Shown here: one piece after another, positions 17,629-24,893 of the stretch | Layout of the letters: each line of letters begins with the position of its first letter | Numbering within the stretch: the stretch's first letter is position 1 | Assembly: GCA_934457145.1 (NCBI GenBank) | Contig: CAKSHP010000003.1 | Location: 80,596 to 144,595 of the forward strand | DNA: 64,000 nt | Direction: 5' to 3' | Origin: an uncultured Clostridia bacterium | Lineage (GTDB): Bacteria; Bacillota; Clostridia; UBA1381; UMGS1253 | The notes under the pieces: generated by a model | What the model saw: only the letters and a program-made list of their open reading frames with translations | Told to the model about the DNA's origin: nothing | The model's database searches: none | Program-made: the position numbers and the translations under genes

Positions 17629-18606
17629 ATGATTATGAAAATAGGTATTCCCAGAGCGCTTTTGTTTTACTACTACTATCCGTTTTGGAAAACTCTTTTT
17701 GAAAAACTCGGCTGCGAGGTAGTCATCTCCGATGAAACAAACGCAAAGATAATTTCGGAAGGCTCCGCTTCAAGCGTGGCGGAAATTTGCGTTCCGATTA
17801 AGATTTTTAACGGTCACGTGTTAAACCTTTTGGAAAAAGATGTTGATTATGTGTTTGCACCTCAGTTTCACAAAGCCGGCTGCGAATGGTACTGTCCTAA
17901 ATTTATAGGTATCGAAAACCTCAGTCTGTACGGCAGAGAAGAAGAAAGAAACAGGCTTTTAATTCTCGATATGCACACTAAAACAGACGAGATTTATGAC
18001 TATAAGTGCTATAAGCCTCTTTTAGAAAAGCTAAACGTTACAAAAAAGGACTTAAAAAATGCGCTTTCGGCAGCAAAAAAGGATTTTGAGGCTTTCAGAA
18101 GTGTTATGCATGAGGGATATAACGCTTTTGAGGCAATAGATATAACCGAAAAACACGCGGTTATAGAAAAAAAGAAACGACCGCTTACAATTGCACTTTT
18201 AGGTTATGTATACAATGTGTATGATAATTATGTGAGCATGGATACTATAAAGCGCTTAGAGCAGATGGATGCAAATGTTCTGACATTTGATATGCAGGAT
18301 GAAAAAACTCTTATGCCTAACCACAAAGAGCGCAGAGAACCGTTTTGGGTGTTTGCAAGAAAGGTGTATCATGCGGGCTTAAATCTTATAGACAAAGCTG
18401 AAATTGACGGCATAATACACATAACCGCGTTTGGCTGCGGACCGGATTCCATAATCGGAAAGCTTATGGAAATTGAAGCCGTTAAAAAGGGCATACCGTT
18501 TATGACAATGCGCATAGACGAACACACCGGCGACAACCATGCGCAAACAAGACTTGAGGCTTTTACCGATATGATTAAAATGCGCAAATCCAAAGGAGGT
18601 AAATGA
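17629..18606 (+). CDS. CoA-activase-associated protein, DUF2229-like (COG3580/3581 type), first copy
   Basis: A 325-residue protein beginning MKIGIPRALLFYYYYPFW. It has Cys and Gly motifs typical of the (R)-2-hydroxyacyl-CoA dehydratase-related DUF2229 family: EICVPIKIFNGHV, FGCGPDSII and the late MRIDEHTGDNHAQTRLEAF. In other Clostridia this region is one part of a protein of about 1400 residues that also contains the BadF ATPase; here the parts are separate genes. Biochemical role unknown. The 3' end overlaps the next gene. Confidence 0.78.
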   Translation: MIMKIGIPRALLFYYYYPFWKTLFEKLGCEVVISDETNAKIISEGSASSVAEICVPIKIFNGHVLNLLEKDVDYVFAPQFHKAGCEWYCPKFIGIENLSLYGREEERNRLLILDMHTKTDEIYDYKCYKPLLEKLNVTKKDLKNALSAAKKDFEAFRSVMHEGYNAFEAIDITEKHAVIEKKKRPLTIALLGYVYNVYDNYVSMDTIKRLEQMDANVLTFDMQDEKTLMPNHKERREPFWVFARKVYHAGLNLIDKAEIDGIIHITAFGCGPDSIIGKLMEIEAVKKGIPFMTMRIDEHTGDNHAQTRLEAFTDMIKMRKSKGGK

Positions 18607-18608
18607 GT

Positions 18609-19766
18609 ATGAAAGTATCGTTTCCATATATGGGGCCGGTTATTGCATATAAAAAACTTTTGGAAAATTTAGGTCATGAGGTTATTATGCCGCACAGACC
18701 GACTCAAAAAACATTCGACACGGGAGTTTTGTACAGTCCCGAATTTATATGCTATCCTTTTAAGGTTATGATGGGCACTTATTTTGACGTTTGTCAAAGA
18801 GGCGCCGAGGTTATTATTTCTTCCGGCGGAAGCGGCCCATGCAGAGCGGGAATGTACTGCGAGGTTCACGAAAAAATCTTAAAGGACCAGGGCTATGACG
18901 TTCCCATAATAGTGTTTGACTCTATTTTTAAAAACCCGAAAAAGTTTTTTTCCCAGCTTAAAATGGTGACGGGCAAAACATCGTTTTTTAAAATAGTAAA
19001 ATGGGTGATTATCGCTTCCAAAATGGTAAATCAGTTAGATTTTCTGCAAAGCGAGACAAACAAGCTGCGTGCTTACGAAATAAATAAAGGCGATTTTGAA
19101 CATTGCACAAACGAAATCGAAAAACTCTATGATAAGGTTTCAGACTTAAAATCGCTTAAAGAAACATTTAAAAAAGCAAAAGAACTTTTATACGGCGTTA
19201 AAATCGACAAATCAAGACCGCGCATAAGAATAGGCGTTGTCGGCGAGATATACGTTGCAATGGAAAGCGCAACCAACATGAACGTTGAAAAAAGGCTAAA
19301 CGCCCTCGGAGCAGAGGTTTACAACATACAAAATATATCAGGCTGGATTAAGCATAATATTATCCCGAAACGGTTTAACCATTCGGAAAGCTGGAAGGCA
19401 TGGAACAAAGCTTTAAAATACAAAACCTGTGCCTGCGGCGGTCATGATATGGAAAACACGGGTTATATAATGGAATTTGCCGAAAAGGGTTTTGACGGGG
19501 TTGTGCATTTAATGCCATTCGGATGTTTGCCCGAGCTTATAACAAGGAGCATCCTCCCCCAGCTCAGCGAGGAATATAACATTCCGGTTCTGACAATGTC
19601 GATAGATGAGCAAAACGGCGAGGCAAACACGCAAACAAGACTTGAGGCTTTTGTTGACCTTTGCAAAAACAGAACGGCAAAAATGCTGTTGCCTTCAGGC
19701 AAAGTAAAAAAGCCTTCCGAAAGCAATTTATCAAACAAAAAGCAGCCTGTCGGCGCTGCAAAATAA
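18609..19766 (+). CDS. CoA-activase-associated protein, DUF2229-like, second copy
   Basis: About 385 residues, beginning MKVSFPYMGPVIAYKKLL. It has EFICYPFKVMMGTY, SGGSGPCRAGMYCEVHE, the ACGGHDMENTG stretch and MSIDEQNGEANTQTRLEAF, parallel to the end of the preceding gene. The conserved Cys residues suggest Fe-S binding as in 2-hydroxyacyl-CoA dehydratase subunits. AGGAGG at 18594-18599 fits the ATG at 18609 better than the one at 18603. It overlaps or abuts its neighbour, implying one complex. Confidence 0.78.
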   Translation: MKVSFPYMGPVIAYKKLLENLGHEVIMPHRPTQKTFDTGVLYSPEFICYPFKVMMGTYFDVCQRGAEVIISSGGSGPCRAGMYCEVHEKILKDQGYDVPIIVFDSIFKNPKKFFSQLKMVTGKTSFFKIVKWVIIASKMVNQLDFLQSETNKLRAYEINKGDFEHCTNEIEKLYDKVSDLKSLKETFKKAKELLYGVKIDKSRPRIRIGVVGEIYVAMESATNMNVEKRLNALGAEVYNIQNISGWIKHNIIPKRFNHSESWKAWNKALKYKTCACGGHDMENTGYIMEFAEKGFDGVVHLMPFGCLPELITRSILPQLSEEYNIPVLTMSIDEQNGEANTQTRLEAFVDLCKNRTAKMLLPSGKVKKPSESNLSNKKQPVGAAK

Positions 19767-19804
19767 CTGCGTTTTTCCAAAAATGAGAAAGGTATGTGAA
19801 AAAT

Positions 19805-20767
19805 ATGAAAATATACATCGGAATTGATACAGGCTCCGTAAGTACAAACGTTATTGCTTTAGACGAAAACTGCGAAGTCATATTCGAAGAATATATCAGA
19901 ACCAAAGGTCAGCCGATAAATTCGGTTAAAGAAGGCATGACGCTTTTAAAAAACTTTTTAAAAGACAAAAATGCCGAGGTCTGCGGCGTTGGCGTAACCG
20001 GCTCGGGCAGACAGATGATCGGACTCATGGTCGGTGCGGACTGCATCAAAAACGAAATAACCGCCCACGCTGCGGCAACAATTCATTACCACAGCGATGT
20101 TTCAACAATTTTTGAAATCGGCGGACAGGATTCAAAAATTATTATTGTTCGCGACGGAGTTGTGACAGATTTTTCGATGAACACAGTCTGTGCTGCCGGA
20201 ACGGGTTCGTTTTTGGACCATCAGGCAGAGCGTTTGGGCGTTGATATAACAAATTTCGGCGATCTGGCGCTTTCTGCGCAAAATGAAGTGCGCATAGCCG
20301 GAAGATGCACGGTTTTTGCCGAGTCTGACATGATTGCAAAGCAGCAGTACGGCTATTCCAAAGCCGATATTATAAAAGGTCTGTGTGACGCATTGGTCAG
20401 AAACTATTTAAACAACCTCGGACGCGGCAAGGTTTTGGAGCCTCCGTTTGTGTTCCAGGGCGGTGTTGCGGCAAACAAAGGTATTGTTGCGGCATTTGAA
20501 GAGCAGGTCGGCTCAAAAATCATCATTCCGAAACACTTTAACGTTATGGGCGCTATAGGTATGGCGCTTATGGCAAAAAATCAAACCGAACAAAGCGGAA
20601 AAAAGTCAAACTTCAAAGGCTTTGAATTTATTGATTTGGAATTTACGCCGAAAAGCTTTGAATGCAGCGGCTGCAGCAATGCCTGCGAGGTTATAAAAGT
20701 TATGGTCGACGGAAAAGTTGCTGCAATGTGGGGCGACAAATGCGGCAAGTGGAGTTCGTCTATATAA
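19805..20767 (+). CDS. BadF/BcrD-type ATPase, 2-hydroxyacyl-CoA dehydratase activator-like
   Basis: A 320-residue ASKHA-fold ATPase. Seen: YIGIDTGSVSTNV, GVTGSGRQMIG, EIGGQDSKIIIV, the Fe-S-ligand region CAAGTGSFLDHQ, AGRCTVFAESDM and FQGGVAANKG. Known activators use ATP to drive an electron into the dehydratase. The C terminus adds a CSGCSNAC motif and a last Cys. No dehydratase subunits HgdAB/FldBC are visible, only the two DUF2229-like genes just upstream. I chose the ATG at 19805; a GTG at 19796 is possible. The operon ends with a terminator. Confidence 0.85.
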   Translation: MKIYIGIDTGSVSTNVIALDENCEVIFEEYIRTKGQPINSVKEGMTLLKNFLKDKNAEVCGVGVTGSGRQMIGLMVGADCIKNEITAHAAATIHYHSDVSTIFEIGGQDSKIIIVRDGVVTDFSMNTVCAAGTGSFLDHQAERLGVDITNFGDLALSAQNEVRIAGRCTVFAESDMIAKQQYGYSKADIIKGLCDALVRNYLNNLGRGKVLEPPFVFQGGVAANKGIVAAFEEQVGSKIIIPKHFNVMGAIGMALMAKNQTEQSGKKSNFKGFEFIDLEFTPKSFECSGCSNACEVIKVMVDGKVAAMWGDKCGKWSSSI

Positions 20768-20805
20768 ATTAAGTTTATTAAGAAAAATATGTCATTAATA
20801 AAAAA

Positions 20806-20839
20806 ACGCAAGACTTATAAAAGGTCTTGCGTTTTTTTT
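20806..20839 (+). terminator. Intrinsic terminator of the MATE/activase operon
   Basis: A 9-base-pair stem ACGCAAGAC/GTCTTGCGT (20806-20814 with 20824-20832) is followed by eight T. Confidence 0.92.
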
Positions 20840-21051
20840 GCTTTATATTATATTTTTAAAGAATTTGACAATTATTTATAAAATACCGATACTTTATTTA
20901 GCGGCAAAAAATTTTTATCCCTCATCTGCATTTTTTTGTTGGTTTATCCTTGCATAAAATAATTACGTTCACATTTTTACAGATTGCAGCATATTATGAC
21001 ACTGCATGACAATTTTTTCATGCTAAATTATTATGAAAGGATTTTGATTTT

Positions 21052-21243
21052 GTGGACTACGATAAAATGTGTATGATACCGGGATATGCTTATGTTCCGA
21101 CGCAAAGATTTTCCAATGTTTACGATGCCGAAAAAGCTCTTGATCGCGGCACGGTTTTTGCCGCGCTTGATATTTCTATGGAGCAGTACGGCAAAGAGGA
21201 TTTATCCGAATGCGAAAACTATATTAAGGAGGCAGACAAGTGA
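21052..21243 (+). CDS. cotJA: Spore coat-associated protein CotJA
   Basis: A 63-residue protein with the CotJA pattern: MIPGYAYVPTQRF followed by EKALDRGTVFAALDISMEQYG. The start is GTG at 21052, about 10 bases after AAAGGA. First gene of a cotJABC operon; it overlaps cotJB by one base. CotJ proteins are made in the mother cell and join the inner coat in B. subtilis. Confidence 0.9.
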   Translation: MDYDKMCMIPGYAYVPTQRFSNVYDAEKALDRGTVFAALDISMEQYGKEDLSECENYIKEADK

Positions 21244-21509
21244 TGCTTAATACTTCCGAACGCGCAAAAGATTTAAAAACAGTGCAGAAATACATGTTTG
21301 CGGCATACGATCTGCAGCTCTTTTTAGACACTCATCCAAACGATTCCGAAGCTCTTAAAATGTATTCTGATGTTGTAAAAAAAGCAGAAGATGCCAAGGC
21401 GGATTTTGAAAAGCGTTACGGGCCTTTGTCGGCATTTTCGGCAGCATATGATACCCAAAACTGGCAGTGGAATGAAAATCCATGGCCCTGGGATAATGCA
21501 GATAATTAA
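21243..21509 (+). CDS. cotJB: Spore coat protein CotJB
   Basis: About 88 residues with the CotJB features MFAAYDLQLFLDTHP, KRYGPLSAF and a Trp-rich C terminus (WQWNENPWPW). I chose the ATG at 21243, 9 bases after AAGGAGG, because it overlaps the cotJA stop (TGATG). Confidence 0.92.
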   Translation: MLNTSERAKDLKTVQKYMFAAYDLQLFLDTHPNDSEALKMYSDVVKKAEDAKADFEKRYGPLSAFSAAYDTQNWQWNENPWPWDNADN

Positions 21510-21530
21510 TAAAGAAAGGAAATCAGTTAA

Positions 21531-22112
21531 ATGTTTAAATATGATAAATTTTTGCAATACCCTGTAAACATAAAAAATCCAAACCCAAAACTGGCGGCGT
21601 TTATTATAAGCCAATACGGCGGACCGCACGGCGAAGCCGGAGCCGCAATGAGATATTTGTCGCAGCGTTTTGAAATGCCCAACGAAGTGACCAAATCCAC
21701 ATTAACGGATATCGGAAACGAAGAGCTTGGACACCTCGAGATGGTCGGAACAATCGTTCATCAGCTTTGTAAAAATGCAACAACAACTCAAATTGAAAAC
21801 AGCCCCATGGCGGCATATTTTATAGACCATGGCAAGGGGGTGTATCCTGCTGCGGCAGCCGGTACGCCTTTCAGTGCACAGACGCTTGCCGTCAGCGGCG
21901 ATCCTATAACGGATCTTGTTGAGGATCTTGCAGCAGAGCAGAAGGCGCGTGCAACATATGACAATATTTTACGCGTGTGTGACGATCCGGATGTGCGCGA
22001 TGTGATAAAATTTTTGCGCGAGCGCGAAATCGTTCATTTCCAGCGTTTCGGAGAAGCTTTAGACTATGTTCAAAACCGCCCGAAACAAAAAAAGTTTTTT
22101 ATAGGAAAATAA
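21531..22112 (+). CDS. cotJC: Spore coat protein CotJC, manganese-catalase-like
   Basis: A 193-residue ferritin-like protein of the Mn-catalase family. Metal-ligand Glu/His motifs are visible as GNEELGHLEMVGT, EDLAAEQKARATYD and EREIVHFQRFGEAL. It begins with the CotJC-like FKYDKFLQYPV. In spores it may contribute peroxide resistance. It follows cotJB by 21 bases and precedes a strong terminator. Confidence 0.93.
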   Translation: MFKYDKFLQYPVNIKNPNPKLAAFIISQYGGPHGEAGAAMRYLSQRFEMPNEVTKSTLTDIGNEELGHLEMVGTIVHQLCKNATTTQIENSPMAAYFIDHGKGVYPAAAAGTPFSAQTLAVSGDPITDLVEDLAAEQKARATYDNILRVCDDPDVRDVIKFLREREIVHFQRFGEALDYVQNRPKQKKFFIGK

Positions 22113-22123
22113 AAATATAACTA

Positions 22124-22172
22124 AAAAGCAGAGCATGTTTTAAATCCGGCGGTTTTGATATGCTCTGCTTTT
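22124..22172 (+). terminator. Intrinsic terminator after cotJC
   Basis: A 13-base-pair stem (22124-22136 with 22160-22172) has a 23-base loop. The right arm ends in TTTT, continuing to TTATTT. Confidence 0.8.
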
Positions 22173-22467
22173 ATTTGCTTTGCTTTTTCGCGTTTGGGGA
22201 AGATATCCCGGCTTATCTGTTTTCTTTTTTTTAGCAGAGGTTTTTACATAATTATTAATATCTTCAGGCGATGTTTTATCTTCTCGCACAGGCAATAAAG
22301 AGCAAAACCCACCGGACTTTATGCTCTGTTGCCCGTCGTGACACGGCAGATTTTTTATCCCATATTCCGACATCAAAATTCGCACAGATACAAAAATTCG
22401 CGTTTTTTAATTTTGTTGAATAAAAACAGCTGTTGATTTAATTTCTCTTGAATATTTTTTTTTGCTA
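22173..22467. other. Intergenic region with a long hairpin
   Basis: No gene that I can firmly support. The centre holds a hairpin: GGCAA (22291-22295) and AGAGCA (22299-22304) pair with TGCTCT (22322-22327) and TTGCC (22329-22333). A minus-strand frame of about 81 codons (22385-22140) covers it but has no ribosome binding site and overlaps the cotJC terminator. It could be a small RNA, a relic or a short gene. Confidence 0.35.
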
Positions 22468-22660
22468 TGATATAATAGTTATGGTATAATATATGTATAA
22501 AATTTTGCAGAACAAGCATTTTTATTTATGATATAATAAATGCATAAAGTCTTGCAGAGCAAGCCTTTGCGGCGCTGCCGCCCGTGCTTTGCACTAATGC
22601 ATAATTGAATTGCTTCTTAAAAATGCTCTTGCAAGCAAGCATTTTTATTCATGATATAAT
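22468..22660 (+). promoter_or_regulatory. Four tandem extended -10 elements
   Basis: TGNTATAAT occurs four times on the plus strand: TATAAT at 22471-22476, 22485-22490, 22532-22537 and 22655-22660, each preceded by TGA or TGG. None has a clear TTGACA at the right distance, which is normal for extended -10 promoters. The last lies 40 bases upstream of the LytTR gene. Confidence 0.65.
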
Positions 22661-22661
22661 A
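22513..22661 (+). repeat. Direct repeat pair carrying promoter elements
   Basis: Two 26-base copies, 22513-22538 and 22636-22661, differ at one position. Each ends in an extended -10. Similar TTGCAGA-CAAGC segments adjoin at about 22505 and 22552, suggesting local segmental duplication. Confidence 0.8.
22551..22594. other. Three adjacent short hairpins
   Basis: Perfect small inverted repeats with 3-base loops follow one another: CTTGC/GCAAG at 22551-22563, GCGGC/GCCGC at 22569-22581 and GTGC/GCAC at 22584-22594. They lie between the third and fourth -10 elements. Confidence 0.6.
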
Positions 22662-22699
22662 CAATAGACACTGCATATAAAAAAAGACGGAGATTATTT

Positions 22700-23491
22700 A
22701 TGAAAATTGAATTGCAAAAGCAGGCTCTCGAATTGTCGAAAAGGATTATTGAAGAATGGTATTTGGGACATACAGACGAACTTATACCGCTTCTTGACGA
22801 CAATGTCAGCTGGATTGGCGCAACGGCAAATCAGTTTTACCGGGGCATAAAAAATGTTACCGCCAAATTAACCAGCGTCAGTCGGAAGATCATGCCCTGC
22901 GATGTTTCGGAGGAGAATTGGTTTATTGCAGACAAAGGTTCTGACTGGTGTCTTTGCATTGGAAAATACATATGGACTTTGATTAATGAAAAGCAATATT
23001 TGCAAGAACCTCAGAGAGCGACCTTTTTGTGGAAACAGTCGGGAAAAAATTTAAAAATAGTGCATATGCATGTTTCAAACGTGATGCACTATTTGGAAAA
23101 AGACGAAGAATTTCCCGTAATTGCGTCGCTGCGCAATTACAACTACGTTCAAAAGAAACTTTCCGAAAGAATGCGAATTCTTCATATTATGACAACCGAA
23201 TATGAGTATCACCTGTTGGGACTGGACAGCGTTTGTTATATTGAAGCCTCAAAGGAAAACCTTTTGGTACACACAAATGACAAAACATACCGGATTCATG
23301 AAGGTATCGGCGCATTTGTAGAGAAAAACTGCCCCGACTTTATATTTGTTCACCGAAGCTATGCTGTGAATTCTGACTGGATAAAAACCGTAACACCCTC
23401 TGAGGTTATTTTGATAAACGGCGAAAAAATGGCAATTTCAAGGCAACGATACAAAATTATATGTGAAAAGCTGAAAGAAATTTTTAATTAA
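22700..23491 (+). CDS. LytTR-type regulator with an N-terminal SnoaL/NTF2-like domain
   Basis: A 263-residue protein. Residues 1 to about 130 resemble a SnoaL/NTF2-like ligand domain (ELIPLLDDNVSWIGA, QFYRGIKNV, and a Trp/Phe-rich end). Residues from about 160 form a LytTR DNA-binding domain (IEASKENLLVHTNDKTYRIH, FVHRSYAVN, SRQRYK). There is no receiver domain, so a small molecule bound by the N-terminal domain, not a kinase, may provide the signal; that is inference. It is the first gene after the tandem promoters and the likely local regulator of the export operon. Confidence 0.8.
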   Translation: MKIELQKQALELSKRIIEEWYLGHTDELIPLLDDNVSWIGATANQFYRGIKNVTAKLTSVSRKIMPCDVSEENWFIADKGSDWCLCIGKYIWTLINEKQYLQEPQRATFLWKQSGKNLKIVHMHVSNVMHYLEKDEEFPVIASLRNYNYVQKKLSERMRILHIMTTEYEYHLLGLDSVCYIEASKENLLVHTNDKTYRIHEGIGAFVEKNCPDFIFVHRSYAVNSDWIKTVTPSEVILINGEKMAISRQRYKIICEKLKEIFN

Positions 23492-23686
23492 TCATGAGGT
23501 TAATAACGCAAAGGCTCTTTTCGCGCCGGCCTCCGAAAGATTTAACCGCCCATGAATTTATTATAAATACAAAGCTTTATAATAAATACAGCCGGGTGCA
23601 GCAATCTCTTATCGTTTACTTTCCTGCGGATAGGAGAAATTTAATTACTGTTTGTGCCGGTGCAGGGCGGCAGAATGGAGATTAAT

Positions 23687-23983
23687 ATGGAAATCAAAAA
23701 AATCAAAGACAACACTACACTTACAATAGAGCTTGAAGGCAGACTCGATACGGTATCTGCTCCGCAGCTTGAAACCGAACTAAAAAAAAGCATAGCCGGA
23801 ATAGAAACACTTATATTCGATTTTATGAATCTGGAGTATCTTTCTTCTGCCGGACTGCGCGTTTTGCTTGCTTCCCAGAAGGTTATGAACAGACAGGGAC
23901 AAATGAAAATAAAAAATGTTAACGCTACTATTACAGATATTTTCGAGGTGACGGGTTTTTCCGAAATACTTACCATTGAATGA
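23687..23983 (+). CDS. STAS-domain anti-sigma-factor antagonist (RsbV/SpoIIAA-like)
   Basis: A 98-residue STAS protein. The central NLEYLSSAGLRVLL holds the Ser pair that an RsbW-type kinase phosphorylates in this family. Unphosphorylated antagonists sequester the anti-sigma kinase. I chose the ATG at 23687, with GGAG 6 bases upstream; the frame is open further upstream. It is encoded in the same operon as a matching phosphatase (26636) and ATPase (28343), plus the ATPase domain fused to a MATE protein. Confidence 0.88.
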   Translation: MEIKKIKDNTTLTIELEGRLDTVSAPQLETELKKSIAGIETLIFDFMNLEYLSSAGLRVLLASQKVMNRQGQMKIKNVNATITDIFEVTGFSEILTIE

Positions 23984-24008
23984 CAAACAGCAGCCGGGAG
24001 AAATAATT

Positions 24009-24893
24009 ATGGAATTTCCTGTTAATATTCAGAAAATAGATTTTACGCATAAAGAAATCATAGAGAAAATTCGTTTTGAACAAGGGCATATTTTATCCTC
24101 TCACGCTTTTGCGTCTTTATATCTGTGGCAGAGTGCCATGAAACTTTCGCTGATTTGCGGCGAGGATTTTTTTGCCGTACAATGCGGGGACAGGAAAGCA
24201 AATATGTGGTTTTTTCCTTGCGGAAGCGAACAAAAAATTTATGACTTTATTTTTAAAAAAATGTCGGTTAAGCCGTTTTCTCTGCGCTATCTTCGCGAAT
24301 GCGACGTAAAATGGCTAAAGGAAAACTTTCCTGAAAGATGGAGCTTTAAGCGTGCCGAACCGTCTGACGAGTACATATGCAATATTTCTGAATACATATC
24401 CCTTGAAGGCAGCAAATTTTCCGAAATCAGGCGAAAAATACGGAAAATTGACAAAGAGTTTAACATAACTGTTCGCAAAATATCGGATGACACCTTAAGC
24501 GACGCGATGAGTGTTGCTCAAAAATGGTATGCAAATGAGCACCATGCCGGAAAAGACGGTTTGTCAGACGATATGATTGCCGAAATTGCATTAACCAAAA
24601 GAAACGAACTTGACATAAGCGGCATTGTTATGTATGCAAACGAAACGCCTGTCAGCGTTTTTGCGGGATTTAAATTAACAGACGATACGGCAGACGTTCT
24701 TATAGGAAAATGCACACCGAATGCCCCTACGGGAGCTGCATACTATGCACTGCGCGAGTATCTTAAGTCTTTAAACGGGAAATACCTGTATTGCAATCAC
24801 GAAGAAGATTTGGGAATTGAGGGCATCAGGCAAATGAAAAACAGTCTTTGTCCCATAGAGAAAACACATATATGGGAGGCAGAATTAAAATGA
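24009..24893 (+). CDS. DUF2156 / phosphatidylglycerol lysyltransferase C-domain-like protein
   Basis: About 294 residues of GNAT-like fold without membrane segments. Recognisable stretches are HILSSHAFASLYLW near the N terminus, FSEIRRKIRKIDKEFN and the late GAAYYALREYL with YLYCNHEEDLGIEGIRQMK, as in the DUF2156 family. Related domains in MprF transfer lysine from Lys-tRNA to phosphatidylglycerol, but soluble stand-alone members are mostly uncharacterised. I chose the ATG at 24009, 8 bases after GGGAG. Its stop overlaps the next start (ATGA). Confidence 0.75.
   Translation: MEFPVNIQKIDFTHKEIIEKIRFEQGHILSSHAFASLYLWQSAMKLSLICGEDFFAVQCGDRKANMWFFPCGSEQKIYDFIFKKMSVKPFSLRYLRECDVKWLKENFPERWSFKRAEPSDEYICNISEYISLEGSKFSEIRRKIRKIDKEFNITVRKISDDTLSDAMSVAQKWYANEHHAGKDGLSDDMIAEIALTKRNELDISGIVMYANETPVSVFAGFKLTDDTADVLIGKCTPNAPTGAAYYALREYLKSLNGKYLYCNHEEDLGIEGIRQMKNSLCPIEKTHIWEAELK

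Noticed and set aside
20989..21013. Possible sigma-E promoter (GCATATT and ACAAT) upstream of cotJA
   Set aside because: The spacer is about 10 bases, shorter than expected, and the -10 has several mismatches. The spore role makes sigma-E likely, but the sequence does not support this exact site.
22500..22662. CRISPR-like repeats in the promoter array
   Set aside because: Only two copies of the 26-base repeat, of unequal context, carrying promoter elements and with no cas genes.
23494..23685. 63-codon plus-strand frame between the LytTR and STAS genes
   Set aside because: No ribosome site, no recognisable motif, and a composition that does not look protein-like; it simply fills the gap and ends next to the STAS start.
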